From Marsupella aquatica (taxonomy: Eukaryota > Marchantiophyta), in contig OZ316895.1 of assembly GCA_973895155.1 (NCBI GenBank), positions 558,001 through 622,000 of the forward strand: DNA of 64,000 nt, given 5' to 3'. Made by a program: the position numbers and the translations under genes. The notes beneath the pieces are model-generated. The model was not told the DNA's origin and did not search any database. It saw nothing but the letters and a program-made list of their open reading frames with translations. Shown piece after piece: positions 35,701 to 47,221 of the stretch (its first letter is position 1; each line of letters starts with the position of its first letter).

Positions 35701-38700
35701 TGTCAATACTTCACTAGGGAGCAAGGTATAGCTGATAATGATATGGACATTCTCCAAGCAATGAAGACCTTACCATGTATACCTCACCGAAGGCACCATG
35801 CCCAAGTTTGTTGTCTTCGTGAAAATCTCTTGTCGCTGATTTAAGGTCACTATATTGATAAAATGGAGGTTGCACTTTTTGGTCTGCCAGAGCTGCAAAG
35901 AGAAAATCACCAGGCTATTAATCTTCTCGATTGCCCATGACATCAACCTTTCAAACCAATCATTATGGCATTCAGTAGTATCAAAGCTAACACCACGAAA
36001 CCGCCCACATCTTGAACTAACAAACCATACTATTGTGTTGCAATTACAGTCTCGCATGCCTGGTATGTAACTCCCCAAACTCAAACTTACCTTGTTGTAT
36101 TTCTCGGAGGGCATACACTTGCTTCCAAAATTTCCATATCGTTGCGATAGCAATAATGGAGAGTACAAATGACACAACCCCAAGACATATGCCAATAATC
36201 ATGATGTCCTTGTTGTGGTTACTCTTTGCTGCACAATTCTCAAGAAAGAACAATCATATCAAAATACAAAACAAAAAGTGTAAATAAGATTTGGCAACAT
36301 GTCCTACGTACCAATTATTTCAATCCGTATTATTTTGCAATATCATTCTGTCCTAGGACTCGGCCATCAGGCTTAAGATTTACAAATGGTTGCACAAGAG
36401 AGTGAAGTCCAGCATTCTTACGACTCGAATAGTCTTCACTAGTTGTAGATCTACAAAGAAATCTTTGAATGTCTGATCTGGCCCCGCTGCAATAGGGGTT
36501 CCCACCGAGCCTAAGGAGTTGCACAACCACATTCCAATCGTGAGTGGAATTTGACTAATATAACGTACACCGAAATCTCAAACCGGTGGTTTCTTTTACT
36601 TAGTTTGATTCAATACTCCAAAGCGCTCCATGTCCTCCTAGTCAATCCTAAAGTTTAGAGTCAGGCCAGTCGAAACAGAATCAAATGCCGAATACCAGAT
36701 TTGTCCTGTGGGTTCAAGCACAGCAATCCCAAAAATTATGGCCCAGTGGTGCCATTGCCGCATCCGTTCGTTGTACAGTCTATGATATGATGCAAGTTTG
36801 TCGACGACTTTGAAAGCTCTAGAGCCTACTTGCTGTATAATCCTCGATTTGTAATGATTAGTACTAGTAATGAAAGCTTTAGAGCCCGGTGTATAGTCCC
36901 CTGACTCGATCTTCGATTATTAGCTTTCAAACTGAATAATCATTACCAGGCCGGCTTCCAATTACAGGTCAGTGGATCTTATTGCATGATTACTCTCCTG
37001 ACACGTATCATTGTAATGAAATCAGTCCAATAGCTTTAACATTCTTACTCACAGGATGCTTTTGTTCACATTGATTTTTTTATCTCGCAAGCTTTTGATT
37101 GTAGGTTCGAGAGCATTTGCGTTCGGGAAAATATCCGAAATTCTGTTATTAACAAGCGAGAATAACGTCTTGCTGGCCTGAGCGCCGTTCTTTTCGAGCG
37201 CGTCCAACCATACGCTCACATCCAGTGTCCCTTGGATGGAATTTCCCTCAAAATTTCTGCGCACAAACAGAACATATAAACACCCACTTCTCAGCACACT
37301 CAAGAACTTACCAAGAGTAGAAATAAATCTCTCAGGAAGTCACTGCAGAGCAGTCAGCTGATTGAAGCAAACTAAGCTCGGTCGTATAGTTCGTGTTTCC
37401 CTTCTTAAGTACAATCTCGTAACACTTCGCCTACATTAATCCACTCCAATTCAACTCATGCAAGCTTCGAACTCAATTCAAAGCAGCTGTCCTAGGCATT
37501 GTTCAGGGGATTGATGGACCCAAGGTCGATTGCCAATTGGAGGGTACTTCCAATCAATTCAACACTTCTGGGAAAAATCGTAAGTAGTGTAATTATGGAT
37601 AAAATGGCAACACTTACATCTTCTAATGCTCCAACACAATATACAGCTCTCAACCTTAATTGGAAACTTTTTTGAATCAAACATTCTGCCCTGGTTAAAG
37701 ACATTACGTACACCTCGTATGCTAACCTTGTAAGCCTTACTGAATGATACTTACGCAAATGTGAGATTTGAAAGAGCCTGTGAGAAGTACAAGGCACTGG
37801 GAAAAGTCCCTGTCAGACTGTTATTGGAAACGTCTCTGCAAATGGAGACAAGAACGTTAGACCCGTCAAAATCTCACCGATTAGTCTGCTCGCTATTACT
37901 TGAGCATCTACTTTTGGAGATGCGCATTTTGTACAAAACCTGAATGCCAAATTGTCTCAATCCAAGAAAACATCAGGCCTCAATACCAAAAGGAATCTAG
38001 CATCTGTTCAGCAGCCGATAAATTAAACAGAGTGGCATTCGTCACTTCTTCAGTAACGGAGGCACGTTCTTAGAATCCAATTGTCCCATTCAAATTGCAG
38101 CCACTAACAAAAGAACCTTTCAGAAGATCGATGGCTGAGTCGATCTACGGACTTCAAACCAAAAGCAAATGTAAATCCACTAGACAATTGATTACGTTTC
38201 AAATACGAACTGCTGCAGAGACTGTAGAGCACGACTGGAAAAAGTAACAGTTGCACGTTACTTCTATCTCTGACCACGTTGTACAGCAAATCATAGCAGT
38301 CCATGTCCATCGGCAGCGTTAGTGACACTTACAGTTCTCGTAGAGAGTTGGAATTCATCTTAACCAACAGATCTAGGGAAGAGATGTCGTCCATAAGATT
38401 GTTATGAGACAAGTCCAAGACAACCAAACCGTTCGTTGTGTTCTGCCACGTGCTTGGAAGAGAGGACATTGCATTGTGACTGAGATTCCTATTAAAACGA
38501 GGGAAACACATGTTACATCAAATTAACTGGATTACCGCATGTACGTTAAAAATGAAAACCGGTGTCATATATTGAACACAAGTTATTGCCAGACGTCGAG
38601 GACACCTTTCAGGATTATTGACAAAGCATTAACAAGTCATTTGGAACGTAGCGTATCATTTCTGTAAAGAGCCAGGCTAGGTTTGCTGATGTAGGCAGAT

Positions 38701-41700
38701 CGAACCAGCACTAACAATGATAACAATTACAGTAGGTAAGACTCACAGTTCTTGCAATGTGTTGAAGAACGGCACGTTTTCGAATGGGCTCAGCTCACCA
38801 GCAAGACGATTTTGAGACAAGTTCAAGGACACAAGATTGTTCAAGCCAGCCCAGTCACTTGCGAGTGGGACGTTCTCGATCATGTTGTTAGTGAAGTCCC
38901 TAAAAGGAGGCATAGACAGTATGAAGTCCTGTAAAATAATATCTCGGCTCCACTCAGACCTTTAATTGAGCAAGAGCACAGACATGGTCTTTGTGTGTTC
39001 AATCAACTGCAATTTCGAAAAAACTGAGTAAACTTGTAACGATCTGTTGCATCATCACCTCCGAATTGGATCAGCTGTACTAGGTGAGAGATATTCGCCT
39101 GTGTGGATGACCACATTGATACTAAGTTTCTGCAGCTATGAATTTTTTTTGGGCTTTTCCTAGATTACCAATCATGTATGAAACTTTAGGAACCATGTCA
39201 GGTTTGAGAAATAGAATTGCGTACAATACAGTTAACGCTCCACCGGAGAAGTTATTGATGAGGAACTTAAAAGCTGACAGATCTACTGTACTTCCTGTAA
39301 TGTACCTGAGAATGACGGTACAGCAAATGGAACAGTTGTGGCATGTTTCAGCACAGCAAATGGGTAGCCAGATCAAGGCAACAAGTATAAGTATGTTAGT
39401 GATGGCAAGGGATTCAATACAGATTCTAGCTAGTAGACGATACAGTCAGGGGTACATGTATCTCGACAAGAAAGAAGAGTAAACAAGGTCTATTAATAGT
39501 AAATTGAGTACCCCCCACAAACACTCAATCGAGACTTACATGTCTTGCAACATATTGAGCATGATACACTCAATTGAGAAGAGGAGTTACGACTTACATT
39601 TCTTGCAACATATTGAGCATGATGCACTCGATCGAGAAGAGTGAGGACTTACATTTCTTCCAACATATTGAGCATGATGCCTGGTGACTTTGCAGCATTA
39701 TTTTGCAAAGTGCCAAAGTCCAGGCTTGGCATGTTCGAAAACGTTCTGCATTACATATCGATCCCGGATATCGATCATGCAAGCTACTAGTTTATCAAGT
39801 TCAGATCACAATAACAGAAAACTGAAACAAGCTGAAACAGTTTGGATTGAACGAACATCACATTCAAGACCTTCGTATGGAAGTCAGCCACGAAATCGAC
39901 CATTGAGTTCAATTGACGGTTCAGACAGATCAGTGAGGGTTCGGAGGCAGCGTGCAGCTTACAAAGAGGTGACGTAATATGCTCTCCGCAAAAATCCGGG
40001 TTGCACAACACATGGGTATGCGCTCGTAGAACCGCATGGTTGTCGAACCGGTGCGGCAAGGCTGATCGAGGAGTCATCGCAGGAAAGCCAGTCATGGGGA
40101 ACGGGAGTACATGGATCTCCTTGCCAATCGTTCAGTGACAAGCTTTCCTTCAGAATAGTGATCGCTGCGTCTGCATACGAGAACCGAAGATCGATATAAT
40201 CTGAGTCCGAGTCCTAAAGTGGCAAGTTTGCATTATTACCTAGGTGAGCGCTAGCCAATCGGCTGGCCCTATGTTTTTCAACGCAAGCACCGGAAAGAGA
40301 AATTTCACGTACTATGACCGTCGGTGTGGAGGCTTGGACTTGCATCCGAAGTGAAAAGCTTACCGTCCGTTGGAGTTGTCGTTGAGAAATTGAAGTTATA
40401 TTGGGCATAAATCTCTAAGGCGTTAATCGATACCATCGAATCTGCCGCTGCGCTGACTGAAATGTTCAGTACACTCGAAGACAGAATGAAATTCGAGTTT
40501 ACTGACATGCTTGCCTGCTTTGAGACAATGAGGTCTGGGCCACGAATCCCGTCAAGCTCAACAACCATTGTCCCTCCTGCCGAATTCGGGTTGAGTTCTT
40601 CAGCGTACAGAACAACATAAGCGTAATCTGCGGGTGTACTAATGTATAACGGCGAATCGGCGTACAGATAGAACAGCAACATGACCTGAGAACCAACCCA
40701 CGCATCTTCCATGACTTTGGGCGGTACGTAGTTTGTCTCTGGTCTCGGCTTAGGGTCCGGTGGAGTTGTGGTATTCAAAATCGTTAAATCGTTGTACCAA
40801 CCTGATTCGGGTGTGTGCCAAAAACGGTCATATGAATCATCAGGGTACCTGAACGCACGCCATCAAACTCAATCTTCAGGAAATTAAACGATCTCAAATT
40901 GGTTTCAAATCACTCTTGCGAATTCACGCCCGCCAGCACGTCGTAGTGAGCTGAATTTCTGTCTACGATTGTGGTATATATATCAAACGATATTGTGCCA
41001 AATTAGAAGAACCAAAAATGTACGACCTTTGTTGACACTGGCAAATTTTCGAAGATAAACAGGACTGGTGACGACTGACTGGAAAAGTTTTACAGTCAGA
41101 CACCTAGATTTCAAAAAGAACTAGAAGCACGTACGGTACAAAGCAGGTCTGTGGGAGATGACCAATTGATCAATATATGGAGGAAATGTCAGAGTATTTA
41201 ATCAATCGTGCGAATCATTAGCTTAAGTACGGGCAGTGCCGTAAATCATGGAGCATGAATAAAAATTTAATTTATGTCAATGATTTGACCGAGACGAATA
41301 GACTAGCAAGAATCTCGGCGAGCATGTAACCGTGAATGACCCCAGGGGACTTGAAATGGAACCTCCGCCTAGACCTCAATTGAATTCAGCTAAATCGAAA
41401 GACACAAAACAAGGGACGATGGCCTGAATTTGATGGTTACCTTAGAATTGAACCAAAATCTGGTGGACCAGCGCCAATATTAGATCTGACCATGTTAGCA
41501 AGATGCTGCCTGTCACTACCTGGGTAAGAGTACATAGAAGGGTCAAGTTCTCGCAGTACCAAGTACGAGATGAACGGTGTTCCAATAACTGGTTGTAGGC
41601 AGATATACATGACGCTCCCCGGAGAGTATAAGATGCCGTCATAAAGCTGTCCCAACCAATATTCCGACGAATTGTCCGACGCCGAGTACGCCACAGTAAA

Positions 41701-42759
41701 CACATTCGTAGCGTTGATATAGACAACAAACTTGATCGGTCGAACCAGCGCTGGCTGCCAATCGAACCTTACGCGAATCATATACTTGGTGTTCCTCTTC
41801 GTGGGCAGCTCATAACAATATTTGTTACGGCGCTCGGGAAAGAATCTGAAGGGTGTTTTAATAGTGGTGGAAATGTTCATACTGCTGTTCCCTGTCAAAA
41901 TGAGGGTACTGTCGATATCCGAGGCATAGTACAACCCGCTCAGAGGGTCCAGGGAGCCAGGACCGCCACAATTTAGAGTCAAGAACCCTGTACGTACACA
42001 CAATCAATGAAAGTAAGTAGGCAAGCCCCCAATTTTAATTTCATCTGCGCTGGTTTGGGGACATTGCAATGTCGGGATGGAATTGCTAGAATACTCCGGC
42101 AAATTGCGCACTGCGTACTGATGCATTGACCGTAGCAACTATTAGTACGTACTGATCGACCCTTGGGTATCGACTTCAGTTGAGAATGAGCTAAGTGTAT
42201 TTGGTCTTTGTTGGTAATCTCAAATAGCCAGCGAAGAAATGCTGTGACCACAAAAGCGGCGCATGATTTACAAATTAAGACAGTTTGCCAATGTGTTCCT
42301 GTTGAAAATGGCGAGGACCGCCACGGGGAAGGTTACATCAGTGACGACAGCATGAACCATGTTCGATAATAACTAAAAGCGTCGATTGTATACAAGACTA
42401 GGGCGTCATCGGCGGCGATCTCTATCACCGATTCAATGCGATCAGAGTTGCGAAATTTATTGTACAATCATTATCTGTCCCACCATTTGTTTCCCTACTC
42501 ATATCTCTATCCGACCACTGAAATCCTGTTATGAAATCTTTTACACTGTAACGAATACCAATTCGTAAAGCAAAACTCAAAATGACATTGATTGAATGTT
42601 CAAAACATGAGACAAACCTGGAGGTTGCTGCTCCCCAAAAGACGTCGTCGCCAGATTCATCCACATTGTAAGGATGGATAACAGAGAGATCCTAACAAAT
42701 CCTTGCATTCCGTATCCACGCATACAGCACTTCCTGCTTCCTTCAAGCGACCCAGCCAT
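32797..42759 (-). CDS. Malectin-like/LRR receptor-like protein kinase, gene B (C-tail frameshift)
   Basis: It has the same 18-exon plan as gene A: 42759-42618, 41987-41441, 40848-40364, 40170-39963, 39745-39653, 39305-39237, 38899-38747, 38488-38333, 37835-37755, 37567-37520, 37256-37053, 36510-36422, 36228-36091, 35892-35774, 34756-34543, 34057-33820, 33638-33491, 33111-32797. The predicted product has 1148 residues. Visible are the signal peptide, malectin-like region ([24 protein letters not shown]), [18 protein letters not shown], LRRs, GGNPYC, membrane helix ([18 protein letters not shown]), and kinase motifs [39 protein letters not shown] and RRPSMSQV. Relative to A and C, a 1-base deletion near 32825 changes the last residues and stops the protein at 32797, losing the Ser-rich tail. 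The kinase core is untouched, so the protein may be functional. Exon 17 lacks one codon present in A. Confidence 0.82.
33294..33395. repeat. Intronic tandem repeat in gene B
   Basis: In the intron before the last exon, a unit of about 41 bases starting CGAATTRCACCTA(T/C)CAT occurs about three times. The same intron has about two copies in gene A (16021-16075) and fewer than two in gene C (47808-47870), so copy number varies between paralogues. Confidence 0.55.
39533..39680 (-). repeat. Triplicated end of exon 5 with donor site, gene B
   Basis: A unit of about 55-58 bases that includes the last bases of exon 5 and its GTAAGT donor is present three times in tandem. On the plus strand each copy contains GACTTACAT(T/G)TCTT(G/C)C followed by AACATATTGAGCATGAT. 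Genes A and C have one copy. The copy nearest the exon (donor at 39651-39652) gives the frame-consistent 93-base exon. Confidence 0.75.
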
Positions 42760-43690
42760 CGGTTCAAATTGAGATGTAGTCTATGAATCCAACCGATCGT
42801 ATTCCACGAGATTCTTAAGGTCTTCTCAAAGTTCCTGAAATCGATGCCTACCAATCTGACTGAGGAACTCGGAATCCTCCCGTTTCATTTGGGAATTTCA
42901 GTCCTCCGACAGCAAGAATTTCGACGTGGACATTATATACTTTCAGCTCAATGGTGTTCATGTAGCGTCTGTCCGCGCTTCCAAAAGACTAAATGCTTAC
43001 GATGTTGCACTTTCAGGATTCGTATCAGTCTCTCCAGACGATGCCACGCTTCTCAACTACTCACCAAATTTCTAGGTGGGGACAATACTCATGCGACCCC
43101 AGGGTCATCCTCAGGAGGACTTATCGTAACAAGATCTATTTAACCCAGTATGACTAGGCACAGGGTAACTATGCCTTTGTCCCCATAGTTATTATCCCCT
43201 TCCCCGACTACTGTAGATGTCGAGCAGCGTTTCTCGTCGTTCGTATCTCGTCGTTCGTATTGCCTATGTTGGGATCTGTCTTTCATACCTGTACATTGAA
43301 CCTTTCCATTAACCTCATTGTTCCCGACGTTGTTCCCGGAAGGTCACTCTGTGGGAGTTTTCTTTTGGCTTCTCCGTAGGTCTTCTACTTCAAAGCTCGG
43401 TCAACGGTCTCCAAGGCAATGTTTCTCTGGTAAAGCTGCCAAGTATTGGTCGATCCAAAGCTACAGAGAACGCATGGCTGTAATTTGTAATTGGTGGCAG
43501 GAGTGCGAGCCCTGCGATCTGCATGAGGTAGCCATGATTGTTGTTCCTGATTGGCTTTCGGGCAAAATAGTTCTCACGTCTACTGACAGTAGGGGAGGAC
43601 CAGGCTTCGATCACGCCATCGATCTGCAACTTCCTGCGTTGGGGATTGCAAAGCCCCGTCGACAAGGTGCGTCTTTCGGCTGAATTAAAC
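42760..43690 (-). promoter_or_regulatory. Conserved upstream block of gene B
   Basis: It is homologous to the blocks upstream of gene C and of the pseudogene, and in its proximal part to that of gene A. Promoter and 5' untranslated region should lie here; no specific element was assigned. It ends at GGCTGAATTAAACAA, next to the SINE insertion. Confidence 0.5.
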
Positions 43691-43711
43691 AATTCAGGCT
43701 GAATTAAACAA

Positions 43712-44028
43712 CTAAACCAACTGGCACTGGTCATTTGGCCACGGGATGAGCTTAGAACCTAAAAATCCCAGTTAAATCCCCCTCCACATGCAAGGGTTGT
43801 GGAGGGTGAGTGTGTGTGGGTGTACTGGTGGGAGTCCTGGACTGTTTCTCTTCAACCCCTAGCTAGTCCACTTTGGGTTCTGGTCCAATTCTCTCTCCCC
43901 TCCTGGTACCGGGTATGACCCCCCTTGTGGGCTACCCTCTCTACCCTACAGAGGTGCATGCACAGGAGTTGATGTCTATCCTCTGTTGGATGGGTCAACT
44001 TTAGATATTCAAGGCAAAAATCAATAAA
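43712..44028 (+). mobile_element. tRNA-derived SINE, copy 1
   Basis: A 317-bp element is homologous to the SINE at 59002-59323. It is flanked by a 10-bp target duplication AATTAAACAA (43702-43711 and 44029-44038). The A box TGGTCATTTGG lies at 43728-43738, while the B box at 43769-43780 is decayed. The 3' end is GGCAAAAA followed by an A-rich tail. The target is the AATTAAACAA motif at the end of the gene B upstream block. Confidence 0.82.
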
Positions 44029-44234
44029 AATTAAACAATAAGTCACAAGTACACATCTGACTAATGTGTACGTGTAGCTTACCTATAGCTGGCCCATAGG
44101 ACATCAATAGTTATTTTGTCTCTTCTACAACTATAATAAGAGAACTATAACAAGGGATTGTCAAATTTCTCTCATCTTGGGGAGGGACCATTTTTATTTT
44201 TTATTTCTCACTGCCAAAATGATAGGAACGCCAA
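44029..44234. other. Spacer between SINE and tandem repeat
   Basis: This AT-rich stretch has no recognised feature besides the SINE target duplication at its left end. Confidence 0.4.
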
Positions 44235-44460
44235 ACAAGGGGGGTGGAAAAGACCCCAAGAAGACCAAAGAGGCCCAACAAGTCAACCTAGAGACATGGT
44301 CCCAAAGGCAAAAGAACCCAATAAAGGGGGATGGAAGACCCCAAGAAGACCAAAGAAGCCTAACAAGTCAACCCAGAGACATGGTCCCAAAGGGGAAAGA
44401 ACCCAATAAAGGGGGATAGAAAAGACCCCAAGAAGACCAAACAGGCCCAACAAGTCAAAG
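44235..44460 (+). repeat. Tandem repeat with an 85-87 bp unit, about 2.6 copies
   Basis: The unit contains AGACCCCAAGAAGACCAAA, then CCCAACAAGTCAACC, then GAGACATGGTCCCAAAGG. Successive AGACCCC landmarks fall at 44251, 44336 and 44423. The lysine- and glycine-rich open frames across it follow from the repeat and change frame between units. Confidence 0.85.
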
Positions 44461-45059
44461 AGTAACTCAGAAAAACCATAAGACAAAGAAGCAAACAACA
44501 ACCATTGTTTGCAGTAAGATGATGTGCACTAATATTTTAGACTCTTGCATTGGGTGAAAAAGTGCCCGTAATTTGAATAGTAGGATAAAGTATAGTACAG
44601 GTAACCGACCGTTAACATGTGCTTGCTACTGTATAGTACACAAAATAAGCGACACAATAGCTGACATGTGCTAGCTAGAGTACACAATGCATACTTAGCC
44701 AGATCATAGATTGAGTTCCATGGAGTATTAAATGAATAGATTGACGTCACATCGGGAGTTTTGGCATTCAGCAAACAGAGTGAGTTACATGGAGTATTAA
44801 ATGTGTGAATAGATTGAACTCAGATGGAGATTTTTGGCATTGAACAAATAAAGAGAAAGTAAATTGACATGAGAAAATTTTCTGGCCTTCTCCTTTCCAA
44901 TTTGATGCTTTGTCTTGTCTTCCCAATTTTTTTTTCCATTTTAATTGTGTTGGAGGGAAGAAAAAGGGCCAGGTTTGAAGTGACGGGCAACTTGCCGAGT
45001 TTCAGGGCACGTAAACTCGGCATTTGCTGGGCAAAAATCGGCCCAAATGCTGGCCGGGC
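44461..45059. other. Intergenic stretch with small direct repeats
   Basis: A block with GAGTTCCATGGAGTATTAAATG recurs near 44713 and 44780. No gene was recognised. Confidence 0.4.
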
Positions 45060-45420
45060 TGGGTGTGGGTCTGAGCCAGGCAGCGATAGGCCGGGACAGG
45101 CCGGGGCCGGGCCGGGATAGGCAGGGACCGGCCGGAATAGGTCGGGACAAGCCGGGGGTCGGGCCAGGAGAGGCCGGGACAGGCCGGGGACAGGTCGAGA
45201 GAGGCTGGGACACGCCGGGGACAGGCCGGGACAGGCCGGGACAGGCCGGGACAGGCCGGGACAGGCCGGGACAGGCCAGGTTTGAGGCCGGGACAGGCTG
45301 GGGTCGGGCCGGGACAGGGTCGGGGCGGGGTGTGAGCCAGCCGGAGCCGGGAGGTCATGGCCGGGCCAGGCCAGGAAGTCAAGATTGGCTGGGCCGGGAC
45401 GGTCCGGGTGACAAGTTCCC
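45060..45420. repeat. G-rich minisatellite, CCGGGACAGG unit
   Basis: A 10-bp unit CCGGGACAGG is repeated many times. The part around 45215-45275 is a perfect array of about six units and the ends are degenerate. The flanks carry TTTGCTGGGCAA (about 45023 and 45448), resembling the TTTGTCGGAYAA flanks of the C-rich array at 27830-28142. Confidence 0.87.
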
Positions 45421-45869
45421 GGTTGACGGACTCTAAAGCCTCTATTTGCTGGGCAAGTCCAAACCGGGAAAAAGGGGGAGGGGGAAGGACACAGGCACTC
45501 GGGCACGAGTGGAAAGACATATAGGGCATTGGGGAGTGGAAAGACATATAGGGCATTGGGGGCGCGGGTGGTAGAGGGGGATAAGGGGCAAAAAGAGGTT
45601 AACTAAAACATTCCCTTTTCCCTTCTGCTTAAAACCTCAATGCCGCTTGTTTTGACTTCAAACCTTTAATCATTCCTTGAAATTTCTCATTGCTTTCTTG
45701 GGTTTTGATTGTATGGGCTCAAGGTCAGTGCAGTTTATTCTAGTGACCACTAGCTCAATGCCCTACATTGCACAGAAATTGTCAAGGTGAGGCAAAGAAT
45801 GATGTTAGGGCAAGGCAAACTAAGATGTCAAAGCAAATAAATTTAGATGATTGTTCGGTGAGACTAAGG
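45421..45869. other. Intergenic stretch, no gene recognised
   Basis: It contains a short direct repeat, GTGGAAAGACATATAGGGCATT, at 45509 and 45537. Nothing else was recognised. Confidence 0.4.
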
Positions 45870-46868
45870 TTCAAGTGCAGGATACCCCGTGACCTGCCAA
45901 TCAAAGTCCACCACCACTGCGCTACACAATTATGCTGCTGTGTTTGAGTTCCCAATTACGTATTTGTCACTGACCTGCACGACGTCTTGCGACTATTCTA
46001 TACCCAAGGAAACGAAGGCATGGAAGTGGCTATCTTGGGAAGTTGGTCTGAAGTCAGGCCCCACAGCGTAAAGATATATGAGCACCAAGCCGCCCTGATC
46101 GGAATGCTATAAAGTACTTCCACAATGGACGTCAGGACCTCACGTACGCCTGGCCTATTTAAGTCGGGAGTGCGTTGCGCAAACGCTTAATTATTATACT
46201 TCTATACTTAACTTAGAATTTGTTGACTGTTGAAGAAGCTACCTGACTTAGTCTTGGTTCGAACTTAGCTCTAGGTACTTAAAAGGAAAATGCATACAGT
46301 GGGTGTAGATTGTAGTTTGTGAAAAAGTGAATTTTGAGGATTTAGGATTGAGTGTTGGATATCTCAGAACCAACTTCTTTCAGTAAGAATCTTGAACTTC
46401 AGACTGAGATAATATGCATCAATTTTAATCTAAAACAGAATTCATTCAGTCATCCAGTAAAACATTCGGGTTTATCAAAAATTCTCTAGGTTTCGTGGTG
46501 CCTCAAGTCAGGCAATGGTGCTCTGTGTAGCAGAGGCGGAACCGATGACAATGTTGCAGAGTTACTGCATTCTATGAATTTCTGACCACCGACCATCTGA
46601 AGTGCCTGGGCAAGACCTGATCTATCTTTCCAGTCCATCAAGGTCTGAAGATGCACCCGGTTACTTCCTCTGATTTATTCTATCAAGAGGTGACAGTGAA
46701 GATTCGAAAGAGAAGAATCCAAGAATGAGTATGGTTCTAGTTCTTTTGTAGTTGATGATGACTCTCAAGCTTTTTGGCATCTTCCTGGTATTTCGTGTTA
46801 GTCCGATCCTGTCTCTCAGTTTGGCCCTGTTTGTTCTTGGACTCAAAGTGTAAATAAGATTGATCAAC
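45870..46868. repeat. Duplicated intergenic spacer block, copy 2
   Basis: It is homologous to 25640-26580 over nearly 1 kb. It separates the gene B unit from the gene C unit, as copy 1 separates gene A from the pseudogene unit. Confidence 0.7.
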
Positions 46869-47221
46869 TGTCCCAGCTGATCAACTGCACCATACCATCG
46901 ATGCTGCTAACGTCAATTGAAACCAAATGCATGGACTTTGTTTGTCTCAGTTCTTTGGAGCACTAACACCCTCCACTTTTATGGAATAATGAGAAATTAA
47001 GTCCACCTGGGCACCAAACGTTTGACGGCACGTGATCTGAAATCTGATTACTTTCTATTGCCAAAGGACCTTGCACTATTTACGCAAATTTTGCATTGAA
47101 GGCCAAGTAAATTCTCAGATGGTACATTTCACATTTTATAAATCCTGTGTGACAGTCTTTACATTATCATTTGATATCTACATTCTACTATTTTTGACTA
47201 TGCCTCGTCAATAATGCCAAC
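46869..47221 (-). repeat. 3' flank of gene C, shared with genes A and B
   Basis: It matches 15085-15454 and 32430-32796, including GTTTGTCTCAGTTCTTTGGAGCA and the segment just after the stop codon. The 3' untranslated region should fall here. Confidence 0.6.

Noticed and set aside
37492-37797. Exon 10 of gene B read on to a stop as a possible terminal exon
   Set aside because: The GG|GTCC donor restores the phase to exon 11 and yields a sensible LRR junction (IDLG then NFEGN) in genes A and B.
39533-39680. CRISPR-like array because of regular repeats
   Set aside because: The repeats are copies of an exon end in a eukaryotic gene, without unique spacers of constant size.
44158-44419. Lysine-rich open frames over the 86-bp tandem repeat
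   Set aside because: The unit length varies between 85 and 87, so the frame is not kept from unit to unit, and no domain is visible.
44820-45556. Long proline/cysteine-rich minus-strand open frames of about 228 and 184 residues
   Set aside because: They are translations of the CCGGGACAGG repeat in two frames, with no non-repeat domain.
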